Positions 47,682 through 56,267 of a stretch of 64,000 nt of DNA are shown piece after piece; positions within the stretch are counted from its first letter, which is position 1; every line of letters starts with the position of its first letter. The translations under genes were made by a program, and so were the position numbers. The stretch comes from Lachnospiraceae bacterium (GTDB lineage Bacteria; Bacillota; Clostridia; Lachnospirales; Lachnospiraceae). The notes under the pieces were generated by a model. That model was not told the DNA's origin. It was given only the letters and a program-made list of their open reading frames with translations, and did no database searches. The stretch is from positions 1,302,001-1,366,000 of the forward strand of contig JAKVNF010000001.1 of the NCBI GenBank assembly GCA_022483465.1, given 5' to 3'.

Positions 47682-49520
47682 TTACACCCTAGGCATGTTT
47701 CTGGCATTACCAGGAAGGCCGGATATTGCCTGATCGATCATGTCCAGAGATACGTCGCAGGGTGCAAGATCCTGACGCTGCATCTTGGTCAGTTTGTATC
47801 TGCGCTGATAGGTTCCAGTTGTCAGATCCCGATCAGCTGTAATCTCCTCGTACTGCTCTACAAGCGCTGGAACGGTACTTCGCTTGCGATCCTTAACCCG
47901 AAGCTTTTCCGTCTTGGAAAAGATGAGGGCATGCAGGATGGAGGCTACAAACCAGATGAGGCTCTTGGTGTGCAGGGATGGCTCAAAGTGAACGCCCATC
48001 TTGTCCATTCCGAGAGAGCTCTTCAGCGCGCGAAATGTTTTCTCTACGCAGTCGCGCCTGGACATCGCCAGCATTGCCTCTTTGGCAGACATCGGTTCAC
48101 TTGATACAAGGACCATGTATCCGCATTTGCTGCTGGCATGATCAATGGCTTCCCGGTTTCGGGTGAAGGAATTGATCACATAAGACGGAACCTCCTTGTC
48201 CTCGCCTGCTCCGCGGCCACGCTTCTTCACAATGAGGGTTCCCTCCTCGTGGCAGTGGATGTCGAAATAGGTGCGGTCATTGTCGAGTTCCTGTTTCGTC
48301 ATTCGGGTGTGCCGCTTCTCGGCGTTCTGCAGCCGATGCTCTGCAGCGGCGACACACTTCATGAGGTCGTCACGGTGTTTTCGCTCGAGCTCCCCGTCCC
48401 AGACGATGTGAAAGCAGGTATCCTGTTCGTCATCCTCGAACAGCTTTTGCGTAAATGAGAGGCCGAATCTTCCGGTTTCCTCATCATAGTTCTCCGTCAT
48501 CTTCACTTCGCTGACATGGGCATCAAGGACTTCATCCACGATTCCCATGTTCTTTCGAAGCATCAGGATGAATCCAAGACCTGCATTCCGCATCTCGGTG
48601 ATATTTTCTTCCGAGACATATCCACGGTCCGCGATCATAATGATGTGGAACTTTACCCCTGTGTCCAGGCCCTCCTGCAGATTCTTCAGCTCGGTGATCA
48701 TGTCAGATGCTTCGGACATGTCGTTCAGAGAGCCCGGGAAGTTCTTGAACGTAACGGGCATGCCATCCCGCTGACGGATTGTGTATTCAGTATTGACCTG
48801 GTCCTTATCCGGATCATCCTTGGCGTGACCCTTCTGCACGATGAAGATGCCCTCTGCCTGCGAGTTTACGTTGGTAGAGTCATAGCAGACAAACACCCTG
48901 CCGTCATCGAGTACGTGGCATGCCCATTTCTTCTTAAAAAGATTGATCCTGGAGACCGATATTTCTTCTTTCTCAAAATCCGAGAGGAAGCTGTCGCTGC
49001 GGATGGATTCGGAAAAGAGCGCGTGGCTCTTTGCCCAATGGGGATAATGCTGAAAAACAGCAGATCTTGCTGACAGCATGTACATCGCAAGGTCCATGAT
49101 CAATTCTGTGTTGGTGCTGCCAAAGACCTCGGTCAGAAGATCCAACAGCTGAGATTCCCCAGCGAGGGCCTTCACCACGGAGTACAAGCCAACCGAGATG
49201 CAGTCGGACCGTTCCGGATACTCCGTATCAACGGAAGGAGCAGGCAACTCCTGTGCAGGAGATGGCTCTCCCGTGGGAGCTTTTCCGTAGATCTTGTAGT
49301 AGGACTCGTTGGCATACATCCGCCGGTCGCTCTTCCAGTCAGAACCTGGATGCAGTGCCATACCGATACACTGCTTTTTGTGATCTGCGTGCTTGCCGGT
49401 TCCGTTTTTACTGTCCACCCATTCGGTGGATGTATTGACATAGACATACCCAAGCTTGTTGACAGATACACTGATTGGTATCTCTACGATGTTGTTTTCC
49501 GTCTTTGCAATGCGTGGCAT
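47682..49520 (-). CDS. IS1634-family DDE transposase
   Basis: This 612-residue transposase of the IS4-like DDE superfamily shows the first catalytic block FVCYDSTNVNS, a second MIADRGYVSEENI, and a C-terminal region with DCVEKTFRALKSSLGMDKM (YREK-like Glu block) and SLIWFVASILHALI. It appears full length and intact. AAAGGAG precedes the ATG. The promoter and ribosome site are folded into an inverted-repeat structure (49521-49567). Confidence 0.93.
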   Translation of the reverse strand: MPRIAKTENNIVEIPISVSVNKLGYVYVNTSTEWVDSKNGTGKHADHKKQCIGMALHPGSDWKSDRRMYANESYYKIYGKAPTGEPSPAQELPAPSVDTEYPERSDCISVGLYSVVKALAGESQLLDLLTEVFGSTNTELIMDLAMYMLSARSAVFQHYPHWAKSHALFSESIRSDSFLSDFEKEEISVSRINLFKKKWACHVLDDGRVFVCYDSTNVNSQAEGIFIVQKGHAKDDPDKDQVNTEYTIRQRDGMPVTFKNFPGSLNDMSEASDMITELKNLQEGLDTGVKFHIIMIADRGYVSEENITEMRNAGLGFILMLRKNMGIVDEVLDAHVSEVKMTENYDEETGRFGLSFTQKLFEDDEQDTCFHIVWDGELERKHRDDLMKCVAAAEHRLQNAEKRHTRMTKQELDNDRTYFDIHCHEEGTLIVKKRGRGAGEDKEVPSYVINSFTRNREAIDHASSKCGYMVLVSSEPMSAKEAMLAMSRRDCVEKTFRALKSSLGMDKMGVHFEPSLHTKSLIWFVASILHALIFSKTEKLRVKDRKRSTVPALVEQYEEITADRDLTTGTYQRRYKLTKMQRQDLAPCDVSLDMIDQAISGLPGNARNMPRV

Positions 49521-49572
49521 AGTTGCTCCTTTACTAGGGATTAATTATACCCTAGTTGAGAGCAACTTTCAA
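49521..49572 (-). promoter_or_regulatory. Promoter and control hairpin of the nested IS transposase
   Basis: On the minus strand TTGAAA (49567-49572), a 17-bp spacer and TATAAT (49544-49549) form a strong promoter. Its -10 box lies within the palindrome ACTAGGG/CCCTAGT, and outer arms AGTTGCTC/GAGCAACT (49521-49528, 49560-49567) enclose the ribosome site. An RNA started at this promoter lacks the upper half and stays open, whereas an RNA reading in from outside would fold over the ribosome site. Confidence 0.7.
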
Positions 49573-49683
49573 GTGTCATGTGGTGTACGATTGTGGCCAG
49601 TTTTCCTTGATTTTCTCGGAAAATCCGGTCGTTAGGCAACTATGTTTACACCCACTGGGGTGTAAACAGCGAATAAGTTAAGG

Positions 49684-49689
49684 TCATGT
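49684..49689. repeat. Right target duplication of the nested IS
   Basis: TCATGT, matching 47658-47663. Confidence 0.9.
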
Positions 49690-50595
49690 TGTTAGGAATG
49701 GACACAAACATGGAAAACAGGCATACATCTGCAGGCAATGTGGAACGTCATTTGTTACAACGAGCAACACTTTGCTCTCAGGCTCACACTTTGGTACTGA
49801 GATCTGGACCAAGGTTCTGGAAGAGACGCTCAGGGGGACCTCTCTGGATAAGACGGTCAAGTCACTTGCCAGCCATGGATGCAAGATCAGCCATAGCAGT
49901 CTGTTCTTCATGCGGCATAAGATCATGCTTGCTCTCGAGGACATGCAGGTGGAGCAGCCAGCCACGGTGGAAGATGTCGTGGAAGCGGATGAAACCTACG
50001 TTCCGGAGTCCAAAAAAGGTACGAAATTTGGCCCTGATGCCAGTCGAAAGCCCCGCAAGCGTGGCACTCCCGCATCCAAACGCGGCCTTTCAGACGAGCA
50101 GATCTGTATCTGCACCGCAGTACAGCGCAAGACTGGCGATCTGATCGTGAAATCCGAGAACCGGGCAAGGCCTTCCAGTGCGGATGTTGTTGATATCTAT
50201 ACTGGTCATGTCCAGAAGGGAACACTTTTCCTGACGGACGGCATGAATGTGTATCCAAGACTGGGCAAGATCCTGGGAATCACGGTCATGAATGTGAAGA
50301 AGGAGTCGGCAAGTTTCTTCAATCTGAACACTGTGAACAACCTTCACTCCTTTATCAAGCACCGCTATATCGAATATCGCGGCGTGGCTACCAAGTATTT
50401 GAACCGTTACAACCTCGTATTCCGGGCAGCGTACAGGCAGAGGACCACGATTGGGGAACTTGCGGACGCTCTCTTTGCATCCAGGAATCCCAAGAAGGTA
50501 CACCATTATGGAGATGTTAAGGAGCTCAATCTGCTTGCAATTTGATGACTACAAGATGCACTTATTGCTTATCAACCCGTTTTCTTACTAACGCC

Positions 50596-50603
50596 TACCA
50601 AAA
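50596..50603. repeat. Right target duplication of the IS1595-type element
   Basis: TACCAAAA, matching 47348-47355. Confidence 0.93.
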
Positions 50604-50625
50604 TCTGCCGGATCGGCGGCAGATC
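50596..50625 (-). pseudogene. Middle fragment of the interrupted thuA-like gene
   Basis: Ten codons (DLPPIRQILV) between the two insertions, in frame with both the N-terminal part and the C-terminal part. Confidence 0.8.
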
Positions 50626-50631
50626 GTAGAT
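50626..50631. repeat. Left target duplication of the second IS1634-type element
   Basis: GTAGAT, repeated at 52839-52844. Confidence 0.85.
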
Positions 50632-50665
50632 CCTTAACTTCCAGCGGGGTGATGACTTTACAAAG

Positions 50666-50717
50666 CGGCCCAGAGGCAATTCCAACGTTTTGCCTCTGGG
50701 CCGTACTTTTTCATTTT
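50666..50717 (+). terminator. Inward-facing terminator at the left end of the IS
   Basis: The 13-bp stem CGGCCCAGAGGCA / TGCCTCTGGGCCG is followed on the plus strand by TACTTTTTC. It would stop transcription entering the element from the left. Confidence 0.75.
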
Positions 50718-50724
50718 TGGAGCT

Positions 50725-50937
50725 TCAACCCTGGATGAATGCAAGGACCTCTTCGTAAGTTTTCGTACTTTTCTTCATCGCCGTGGAGATCGCTTTCAGT
50801 GCTTTCTGCTCTTTCTTCCTCTGGAGCTCCTTCAGCCTTTTCTGCTCATCATCGTATTTCGCCTTTACTTTATCAACCGCGTCTTGCTGCTTTCTGATTG
50901 CTTCATCGATCTGGGCAAATGAACTCTGTTCTTCCAT
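50725..50937 (-). CDS. Small coiled-coil protein carried by the IS
   Basis: This 70-residue, highly charged protein (MEEQSSFAQIDEAIRKQQD..., ending EEVLAFIQG) is predicted mostly helical with heptad-like spacing (about residues 8-50). It has a perfect AGGAGG site and starts 17 bp after the transposase stop within the IS, so it is translated from the transposase mRNA. I do not recognise a family. It may be an accessory or regulatory factor for transposition. Confidence 0.75.
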   Translation of the reverse strand: MEEQSSFAQIDEAIRKQQDAVDKVKAKYDDEQKRLKELQRKKEQKALKAISTAMKKSTKTYEEVLAFIQG

Positions 50938-50954
50938 TGCGTAAACCTCCTCTT

Positions 50955-52667
50955 CTATTCCTCACTGCTCTCTGCAGCGGTCTGATCGTATTTCTCAAAC
51001 TGATCGGCAAGCTTCTCTGCTTCCCGCTTCACAGTTCCGCTATTCATGCCAAACGCGGAAAGGATCATTTTCTGATTTTTCGTAACTGCGTAATCCATGT
51101 GATATCGGCCATCTGTGAGTTTCGTCATCTGAATCATTTCCAGCTCGGCAAGCGCACCAGGCACTGTCATGAAATTCGGGTCATCCCCATTCTTATCCTT
51201 TTGGTCTTTCAGAAGACTGTAGATTTCACTGCGGACCGTCAGTGCGAGGAATTCAATAAAAATCTTGGATGATGCGGATCCTGTCGATGCCACCCGTATC
51301 GTCGCATCCCCAAGAAAGCTCTTGTCACTTCCAAAGAGTTTTTCCGATGCATCACGGCTTTTGTAAATCCTGTAAGCAGTCACTGCATCCATTTCCTCTG
51401 ACGTGATGATTGCGAAGTATCCACACGTTTTCAGCTCTGCTTCAATGACATCTGTTTTCTCCACTGCAGTCACAAAGACCTCCGGGTCTTTTGGATCCAT
51501 TATGATGTCGAAGTAATTCTCATAATCCTTCGGAATCGTCACTTTCTTTCCTGTGAGCTTTTTCAGCTTTTCCCCGATTTCGGAAATTTTGTCCTCCAGA
51601 GTCTTGCGCTCTACGTGCTCCTTGAACGTGGAGTGATACAGATGGAAATACCTCTCACGGTCCGCAAGATCAGCCTTTTCCGTCATGCCATAGACTCCAC
51701 TGTTGTTGATCTTGCAATCCCGCTTTTCTTCAAACAGCCCGCGGTGCTCCAGAATCATTTTGCTGATCAGATCCTTTTGACCCTTGCACATGATTATGAA
51801 GCTCAAACCGTTTTTATCCAGATACCGCAGATTGTCTTCTGAGAAATATCCCCGATCTATGATGAACGTCGCTTTGCTATACCCATAGCCTTTTGCCTTA
51901 CCAACGATGTACGCAAGCTGAGAAACATCCGGTATACTGCCGGGATACCATTCATAGAACAATGGCATCCTGTTATCCAGATCGTATCCAATCGCATAAT
52001 TGAAGATCTTTCCTTTTACGCCATCCTTGGAATGCCCCGGTTCCGCCGTTTCGATATCTCCGGACTGACAGTGCTTGTTCGTCGAATCATAGGATATATT
52101 CACCTTCTGATTGTGATCTCTGTCTGCATTCCAGTCATTTAAGAATCCCTGGATCTGTTCATCCGTGATGGAACCGAGCAGATTCGAAATCGACGAATCA
52201 CTGTACCGATGCATGCTGTCCGTAAACAGCGGATGGTTGAATGTGTAGATGGGATAATACAGTGCCTTGTTATCCTCTGTGACGATGGAGTATGCCATCA
52301 GATCCATGATCTTTCCGGCATCTTTTGCTTCGAAATGCTGGAGCAGTTTTTTCTTCATTTTGAGTTTTTCCATCACCTTCTGGATGATCAGAAACGCCCC
52401 AAAGTTGATTGTTACCGACCTCGTCGGATCCACCTCTTCCGGCGGATATGCCAGATCCGGGAAATAGATCATGAAGTTCTCGTTGGGGTACATCTTGTCC
52501 AACTGATCCTTTACCCGTTTTCCGATAATCTTGTGCTTCGACAGTGTATACTTTTTGTCTTTATCGTATTTTCGTTCCTCGGCGTATCGAACGTACTCAG
52601 TCCCGTTTTTAGAAAGATACGTAATGCCCTTAACGTCCGGAATGCCCACCGGCGTCGTGAGATACAT
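50955..52667 (-). CDS. IS1634-type DDE transposase
   Basis: This 570-residue transposase shows NISYDSTNKHCQSGD (first catalytic block), FIIDRGYFSEDNLRYL (second) and YRIYKSRDASEKLFGSDKSF (C-terminal YxxR...E-type block), arranged as in IS1634/IS4-like enzymes. It appears intact. GGGAGG precedes the ATG. The protein differs clearly from the nested element's 612-residue transposase though ends and layout are alike. Confidence 0.9.
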   Translation of the reverse strand: MYLTTPVGIPDVKGITYLSKNGTEYVRYAEERKYDKDKKYTLSKHKIIGKRVKDQLDKMYPNENFMIYFPDLAYPPEEVDPTRSVTINFGAFLIIQKVMEKLKMKKKLLQHFEAKDAGKIMDLMAYSIVTEDNKALYYPIYTFNHPLFTDSMHRYSDSSISNLLGSITDEQIQGFLNDWNADRDHNQKVNISYDSTNKHCQSGDIETAEPGHSKDGVKGKIFNYAIGYDLDNRMPLFYEWYPGSIPDVSQLAYIVGKAKGYGYSKATFIIDRGYFSEDNLRYLDKNGLSFIIMCKGQKDLISKMILEHRGLFEEKRDCKINNSGVYGMTEKADLADRERYFHLYHSTFKEHVERKTLEDKISEIGEKLKKLTGKKVTIPKDYENYFDIIMDPKDPEVFVTAVEKTDVIEAELKTCGYFAIITSEEMDAVTAYRIYKSRDASEKLFGSDKSFLGDATIRVASTGSASSKIFIEFLALTVRSEIYSLLKDQKDKNGDDPNFMTVPGALAELEMIQMTKLTDGRYHMDYAVTKNQKMILSAFGMNSGTVKREAEKLADQFEKYDQTAAESSEE

Positions 52668-52686
52668 GAATCGTCCTCCCTTCCGA

Positions 52687-52715
52687 AATACGAGTTATAC
52701 TTTCTCACTCGTATT
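52687..52715. promoter_or_regulatory. Palindrome over the transposase promoter
   Basis: AATACGAGT and ACTCGTATT form a perfect 9-bp inverted repeat around TATAAC-like -10 sequence just before the transposase ribosome site. This mirrors the palindrome-covered promoter of the nested IS. Confidence 0.6.
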
Positions 52716-52744
52716 GTCTCACTTTTTCGTCCTAAAAGCAAGCA

Positions 52745-52785
52745 TAGAAAAAGCCGCAAACCGTTATTTTTCAACGTTTTGCGGC
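52745..52785 (-). terminator. Inward-facing terminator at the right end of the IS
   Basis: The stem AGCCGCAAAACGTT / AACGGTTTGCGGCT is followed by TTTTT on the minus strand. It would stop transcription from the ctpA-thuA operon before it reaches the transposase. Confidence 0.75.
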
Positions 52786-52823
52786 TCTCGCTATTTGACT
52801 CTCACTGGATTCGAGTGAGAAGA

Positions 52824-53459
52824 TTATTGGAAGTTCAGGTAGATGCGGCGGGTCTCATGGCCCGGCTGAAAGTAGAAGATCTTCCCGTATCCCCGGTGGA
52901 AGGTGACGCCGCTCCGGAAGGCCTCCCCGCCGGCAAACCAGCCGAGAAAGACCACATCGTCGGGCTTGGGGATCGCAAAGGGCTCCCCGTACATCTCCTC
53001 CTCAGGGAGCAGAATCTGGTCCGGGACGCCCGCCGCGATGGGGTGGGAGGCATCCGCCTTCCAGAGGATCTCCCTGTCCCCCTCCCGCCAGTGCAGAGTC
53101 ATCGGGGTGCCGAGAAGCCTGCGGCAGACCTTGGAGTAGTGGGCGGAGTGGAGGGCAATAAGGCCCATGCCGCGCCGCACGGCGTCCTCCACGAGGTCCA
53201 CCGTCTTTTCGTCCACCTCTTCCTGCCGGATGTGGCTCCACCACAGGAGGACATCGGTGCCCTCCAGCAGCTCCCTCGTGATCCCCTGGTGCGCTTCCTG
53301 CAGGGTCGCGGTCCGGACGAGAAAGTCCGGCTCCTCTCCCAGGGTTTTGGCAAGGCACCCGTGGATGCCCTCCGGGTAAGCTGCTGCTGCCGCCGGATTC
53401 TCCCGGTCGCTGACATATTCATTCCAAACGGTCACGTGGATCTTCCCGTCCCGGCGCAT
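52824..53459 (-). pseudogene. N-terminal part of a ThuA-like protein, truncated by an IS
   Basis: The first 207 codons (53459 down to 52839) encode a ThuA-like class I glutaminase-type fold (IHVTVWNEYVSD, TDVLLWWSHIRQEEV, ALHSAHYSKVCRRLLG, GKIFYFQPGHET). Four IS-derived residues (LNFQ) and a stop then follow. ThuA proteins act in sugar (trehalose-type) catabolism or as domains of carbohydrate enzymes. With the pieces at 50596-50625 and 47246-47347 the original protein would be 250 residues, a normal length. The gene follows ctpA directly with AGGAGGAG before the ATG. Confidence 0.9.
52839..52844. repeat. Right target duplication of the second IS1634-type element
   Basis: GTAGAT, matching 50626-50631. 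Confidence 0.85.
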
Positions 53460-53461
53460 GC

Positions 53462-54892
53462 TCAGTTCTCCTCCTGGGATGCGGTGGTCTCCTCTGTGGC
53501 AGACTCGGTGGCATCTTCCGTCGAGGACTCTGTGGAGGCCTCGGTGCGATCGGTGTCATCAAAGCTGCTGTTCTCCCGGATGACCTCGTCCATGGAGGCT
53601 CCGTCCAGCTCCTCCTGCAAGAGCTCCACCGCCTTCTGGTACTGGTTGTCGGTGCCGTCCTGGTAGTAGGCGCTGCTGTCAAAGTCGACCTTCACGTCGG
53701 GGGTGATGCCGACCTTGTTGATGTCATTGCCGTTCCTTGTGAAGTAGTGGGCCACCGTCAGCTTGACGGCGGAGCCGTCGGTCAGGTTGTAGACCGTCTG
53801 CACCACGCCCTTGCCGTAGGTCTGCTCGCCCAGGATGATGCCCTTGCCGGAATCCTGGATCGCGCCGGAGAGGATCTCCGATGCGGAGGCGCTGTTGCCA
53901 TTCACCAGGACCACCAGCGGGATCTGCATCTCATCTTTGCCGTCCGCGGTGTACTCCGTCTTGTCTCCGTCCCGGGCCTCCATATAGAAGACCAGGCCCT
54001 TCGGGATGATCTCATTGGCGATGCTGGTCACCACGTCGACCTCGCCGCCGGGGTTGCCGCGAAGATCCAGGATCAGCGCCTGAATGCCCTGATCATAGAG
54101 ATCGGAGAGCGCATCCTTGAACTGGTCCGTCGCCACCTCGGTGAACTCCGCCAGGGCCAGATATCCGATGCGGGAATCCTCATCGGTGACCTTCGAGCTC
54201 ACCATCTGCTCGCTGATCGTGTCGCGGGTGATGGTGATCTCCAGATAGTCCGGCTCACCGGAGCGGGCGATCGTCAGGGTGACGTCCGTGCCCACCTCGC
54301 CGCGCACCTTCGAGACCACCTCGTCGGTGCTCATGCCGGCGCAGTCCTCCCCGTCGACCTTGTAGATGATGTCGTCCTCGCGAAGGCCCGCCTTCTGGGC
54401 CGGGGTGTCGTCGATGACGCCGGCGATCTTGGGATAGCCGGTGGTCTTGTCCGTGCTGATCCAGGCGCCGATGCCACCGAAGACGCCCTGGAGGCTGGAG
54501 GAGAGCTGCTGCATCTCATCCGCGGTGTAGTACTCGGAGTAGGGATCGCCCAGGGATTCCAGCAGGCCCTTGTAGAGGCCGTCCTCCTCGGTGGACACCT
54601 CCACGGTGTCCGGCTCATAGTAGTACTTCTGGATCAGGCTCTCCAGCTGTTTGAGCTTGGTGACCGAGGCGCTGTTGACCGCCGAGTCCCCAGAGGAGAA
54701 GAAAACGCCCGTCCCGAGAAGTGCCGGCACCAGGGCGCCGAAGACCAGGGCCCCGCAGAGAACGCCGACGAGAAGTCCCAGGGCAAACCGCCCTCTTCCC
54801 GGCTTTTTCTCCTTTTTCGGCGCCTGTCCCGCACCGCCCGGTGCGGCCGGCGCATTCTGCGTGTTCGTTTCCTGTGGTGTGGTGGATTCCAT
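53462..54892 (-). CDS. ctpA: C-terminal processing peptidase, S41 family
   Basis: This 476-residue protease has a basic proline-rich cytoplasmic start, one membrane helix (about residues 36-64), a PDZ domain (about 135-215) and an S41 catalytic domain with the nucleophile serine in NGNSASASEIL and lysine in YGKGVVQ. The extracytoplasmic domain ends in a Thr/Ser/Glu-rich tail. It cleaves C-terminal parts of secreted or envelope proteins. Being in the ftsEX-hydrolase operon it may process a peptidoglycan hydrolase; that is inference. Confidence 0.94.
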   Translation of the reverse strand: MESTTPQETNTQNAPAAPGGAGQAPKKEKKPGRGRFALGLLVGVLCGALVFGALVPALLGTGVFFSSGDSAVNSASVTKLKQLESLIQKYYYEPDTVEVSTEEDGLYKGLLESLGDPYSEYYTADEMQQLSSSLQGVFGGIGAWISTDKTTGYPKIAGVIDDTPAQKAGLREDDIIYKVDGEDCAGMSTDEVVSKVRGEVGTDVTLTIARSGEPDYLEITITRDTISEQMVSSKVTDEDSRIGYLALAEFTEVATDQFKDALSDLYDQGIQALILDLRGNPGGEVDVVTSIANEIIPKGLVFYMEARDGDKTEYTADGKDEMQIPLVVLVNGNSASASEILSGAIQDSGKGIILGEQTYGKGVVQTVYNLTDGSAVKLTVAHYFTRNGNDINKVGITPDVKVDFDSSAYYQDGTDNQYQKAVELLQEELDGASMDEVIRENSSFDDTDRTEASTESSTEDATESATEETTASQEEN

Positions 54893-54950
54893 CTGTTGTC
54901 CTCTCTCCGGCCGGGTTCATCCCGACCGTTCAATCTGCTATTGTGGCTTC

Positions 54951-56267
54951 TCAGGATCCCAGGTACTGCCAGGGGCTCACGTACTGGCCGTTTGAGCGCA
55001 CCGAGAAGTGCAGGTGGGGTCCTGTGGAGTTGCCGGTGCTGCCAACGGCTGCGATCTGGGTCCCCGCCGTCACCGACTGCCCTTGGGAGACATAGAGTGC
55101 GGAGGCGTGCATGTAGATGGTGAACAGCCCGCCGCCGTGATCGATCATCACGTAGTTTCCCATCGAGGAGCTGTAGGCCGCGGCGATGACGGTGCCGTCC
55201 GCTGCCGCCAAAATCGGCGACCCGGCATCGGCCGCCATGTCAACGCCGTTGTGGAACAGGGTGGTGCCGTAGATCGGATGCACCCGGTAGCCGTAGTCCG
55301 AGGAGATCTCGGTGTAGTTCGGGCAGGGCCAGGTGAAGGTGCCGCCGGTGTAGGTCTTGCGCTTGGCCAGTTCCTCCTCGGCGGCTTTGCGCTTGGCCTC
55401 CTCCTCGGCCTTCTTCGCCTCCTCCTCGAGGCGCTGCTGCTCCGCCTCCACCTGGGATTCCAGGGAGGCGATGGTGTCATCCTGCTGGGCGATCTGGGCC
55501 TGGTACTGCTCGAGGGAGACCTCCTGGGTCTGGATGTCGGCGCTCACCGACGAGATCTGCGCCTGCTTTTCGTCCATCAGGGTCTGCATGTTCTGCTGCT
55601 CGGTGAGAACGCCCTGCCTGGCCTCCTCGAGAGTGTCCTGCTGGGCCTGCAGCTCCTCCTGCGTCGCCTGCACCAGTGCCACCTGCTCCTGGTACTGCTT
55701 CAGCTTGTTCTGGTCGTACTCCGAGAGCTTCTGGACAAAGGTCACGCGGTTGAGCATGTCGGCGAAGCTCTCCGAATCCAGCAGCACCGTCAGGTAGAAG
55801 TCGTCCCCCTTCTCGTAGAGCAGGCGGATGCGCACCTTCATCGCGGCGTACTGGTCGTCCGCCTGCTGCTGCGCCGAGGCCAGCTCCGACTGGGTGTCCT
55901 CGATCTTGCTCTCCGTGTCCGTGATCTGCTGGTTCAGGCTGTCGATGTTGCCCTGGATGCTGGTCAGCTGGGCGTCCAGCTGGGTGACGTAGTCCTCGAG
56001 GCTGCTCTTCTGGCTCTCGAGCTGCTCCTTCACCGCCTCCACGTCCGTGATGCTGTCCCGGATCGTCTCCTGCTCCTCTTTGGCCTCCTCGATCTGCGCC
56101 TGCTTCTCCTTGATCGTGTCGTTGGTCAGCTCCGCGGCGCGGACATGGCCCGCGGACAGGGCCAGCGCACCGCCAAGGCAAATGGCAAAAAGCAGTGTGC
56201 ACCCTTTGAGTGCACACCGCTGTGTTTTTTCGGATCTGTATGAAATTTGGCCCGCCGGATCAGACAT
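54951..56267 (-). CDS. M23 peptidoglycan hydrolase with coiled coil (PcsB/EnvC-like)
   Basis: This 438-residue secreted protein has a signal-type helix (about residues 22-44, ending AGHVRAAE), a long coiled coil (about 50-305) and a C-terminal LytM/M23 domain with the zinc ligands HNGVDMA and HLHFSV. Gene order and layout match the FtsEX-controlled hydrolases PcsB, CwlO or EnvC, in which FtsX holds the coiled coil and FtsE drives activation. The start overlaps ftsX by eight bases, with AAGGAAA before the ATG. Confidence 0.93.
   Translation of the reverse strand: MSDPAGQISYRSEKTQRCALKGCTLLFAICLGGALALSAGHVRAAELTNDTIKEKQAQIEEAKEEQETIRDSITDVEAVKEQLESQKSSLEDYVTQLDAQLTSIQGNIDSLNQQITDTESKIEDTQSELASAQQQADDQYAAMKVRIRLLYEKGDDFYLTVLLDSESFADMLNRVTFVQKLSEYDQNKLKQYQEQVALVQATQEELQAQQDTLEEARQGVLTEQQNMQTLMDEKQAQISSVSADIQTQEVSLEQYQAQIAQQDDTIASLESQVEAEQQRLEEEAKKAEEEAKRKAAEEELAKRKTYTGGTFTWPCPNYTEISSDYGYRVHPIYGTTLFHNGVDMAADAGSPILAAADGTVIAAAYSSSMGNYVMIDHGGGLFTIYMHASALYVSQGQSVTAGTQIAAVGSTGNSTGPHLHFSVRSNGQYVSPWQYLGS

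Larger units (their letters stand above)
47664..49683 (-). mobile_element. Nested IS1634-family insertion sequence, 2020 bp
   Basis: The ends begin CCTTAACTTATT on both sides, with a second matching block TTTACACCC, and are flanked by the TCATGT duplication. It is inserted in the zinc-ribbon codons of the IS1595 transposase. An extra palindrome (GTTTACACCC/GGGTGTAAAC, 49644-49667) lies near the right end. The single gene is on the minus strand. Confidence 0.93.
47491..50545 (+). pseudogene. IS1595-family (ISXO2-like) transposase split by a nested IS
   Basis: The 5' part (47491-47663) encodes MSCIERILTEARDLSRDD up to the first half of a zinc ribbon (CPICHSNAHV). The 3' part (49690-50545) continues in the same frame as VRNGHKHGKQAYICRQCG and then the DDE domain (DVVEADETYVPESK, LTDGMNVYPRLG, NLNTVNNLHSFIKHRY). 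Joined, they give 342 residues with an intact CxxC...CxxC ribbon and DDE-type core. Only the 2020-bp insertion breaks the gene. The larger 3' fragment has an internal ATG at 49772 but lacks the zinc ribbon, so it is probably inactive. Confidence 0.93.
47356..50595 (+). mobile_element. IS1595-family insertion sequence, itself interrupted
   Basis: Perfect 29-bp terminal inverted repeats beginning GGCGTTAGTAAGAAAACG lie at 47356-47384 and 50567-50595, flanked by the TACCAAAA duplication. Without the nested element and one copy of its duplication the unit is 1214 bp, normal for IS1595. It sits inside thuA. Confidence 0.95.
50632..52838 (-). mobile_element. Second IS1634-type insertion sequence, about 2207 bp
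   Basis: The ends are imperfect inverted repeats, CCTTAACTTCCA at the left and (as reverse complement) CTGAACTTCCA at the right, flanked by GTAGAT. The left end resembles the nested element (CCTTAACTT). The unit carries a transposase and a small downstream gene, both minus strand, with a terminator near each end facing inward. It splits thuA after codon 207. Confidence 0.88.

Noticed and set aside
52824..53459. ThuA-like gene as a complete 211-codon gene
   Set aside because: The last four codons are IS sequence; the true C-terminus was found in two further fragments downstream.
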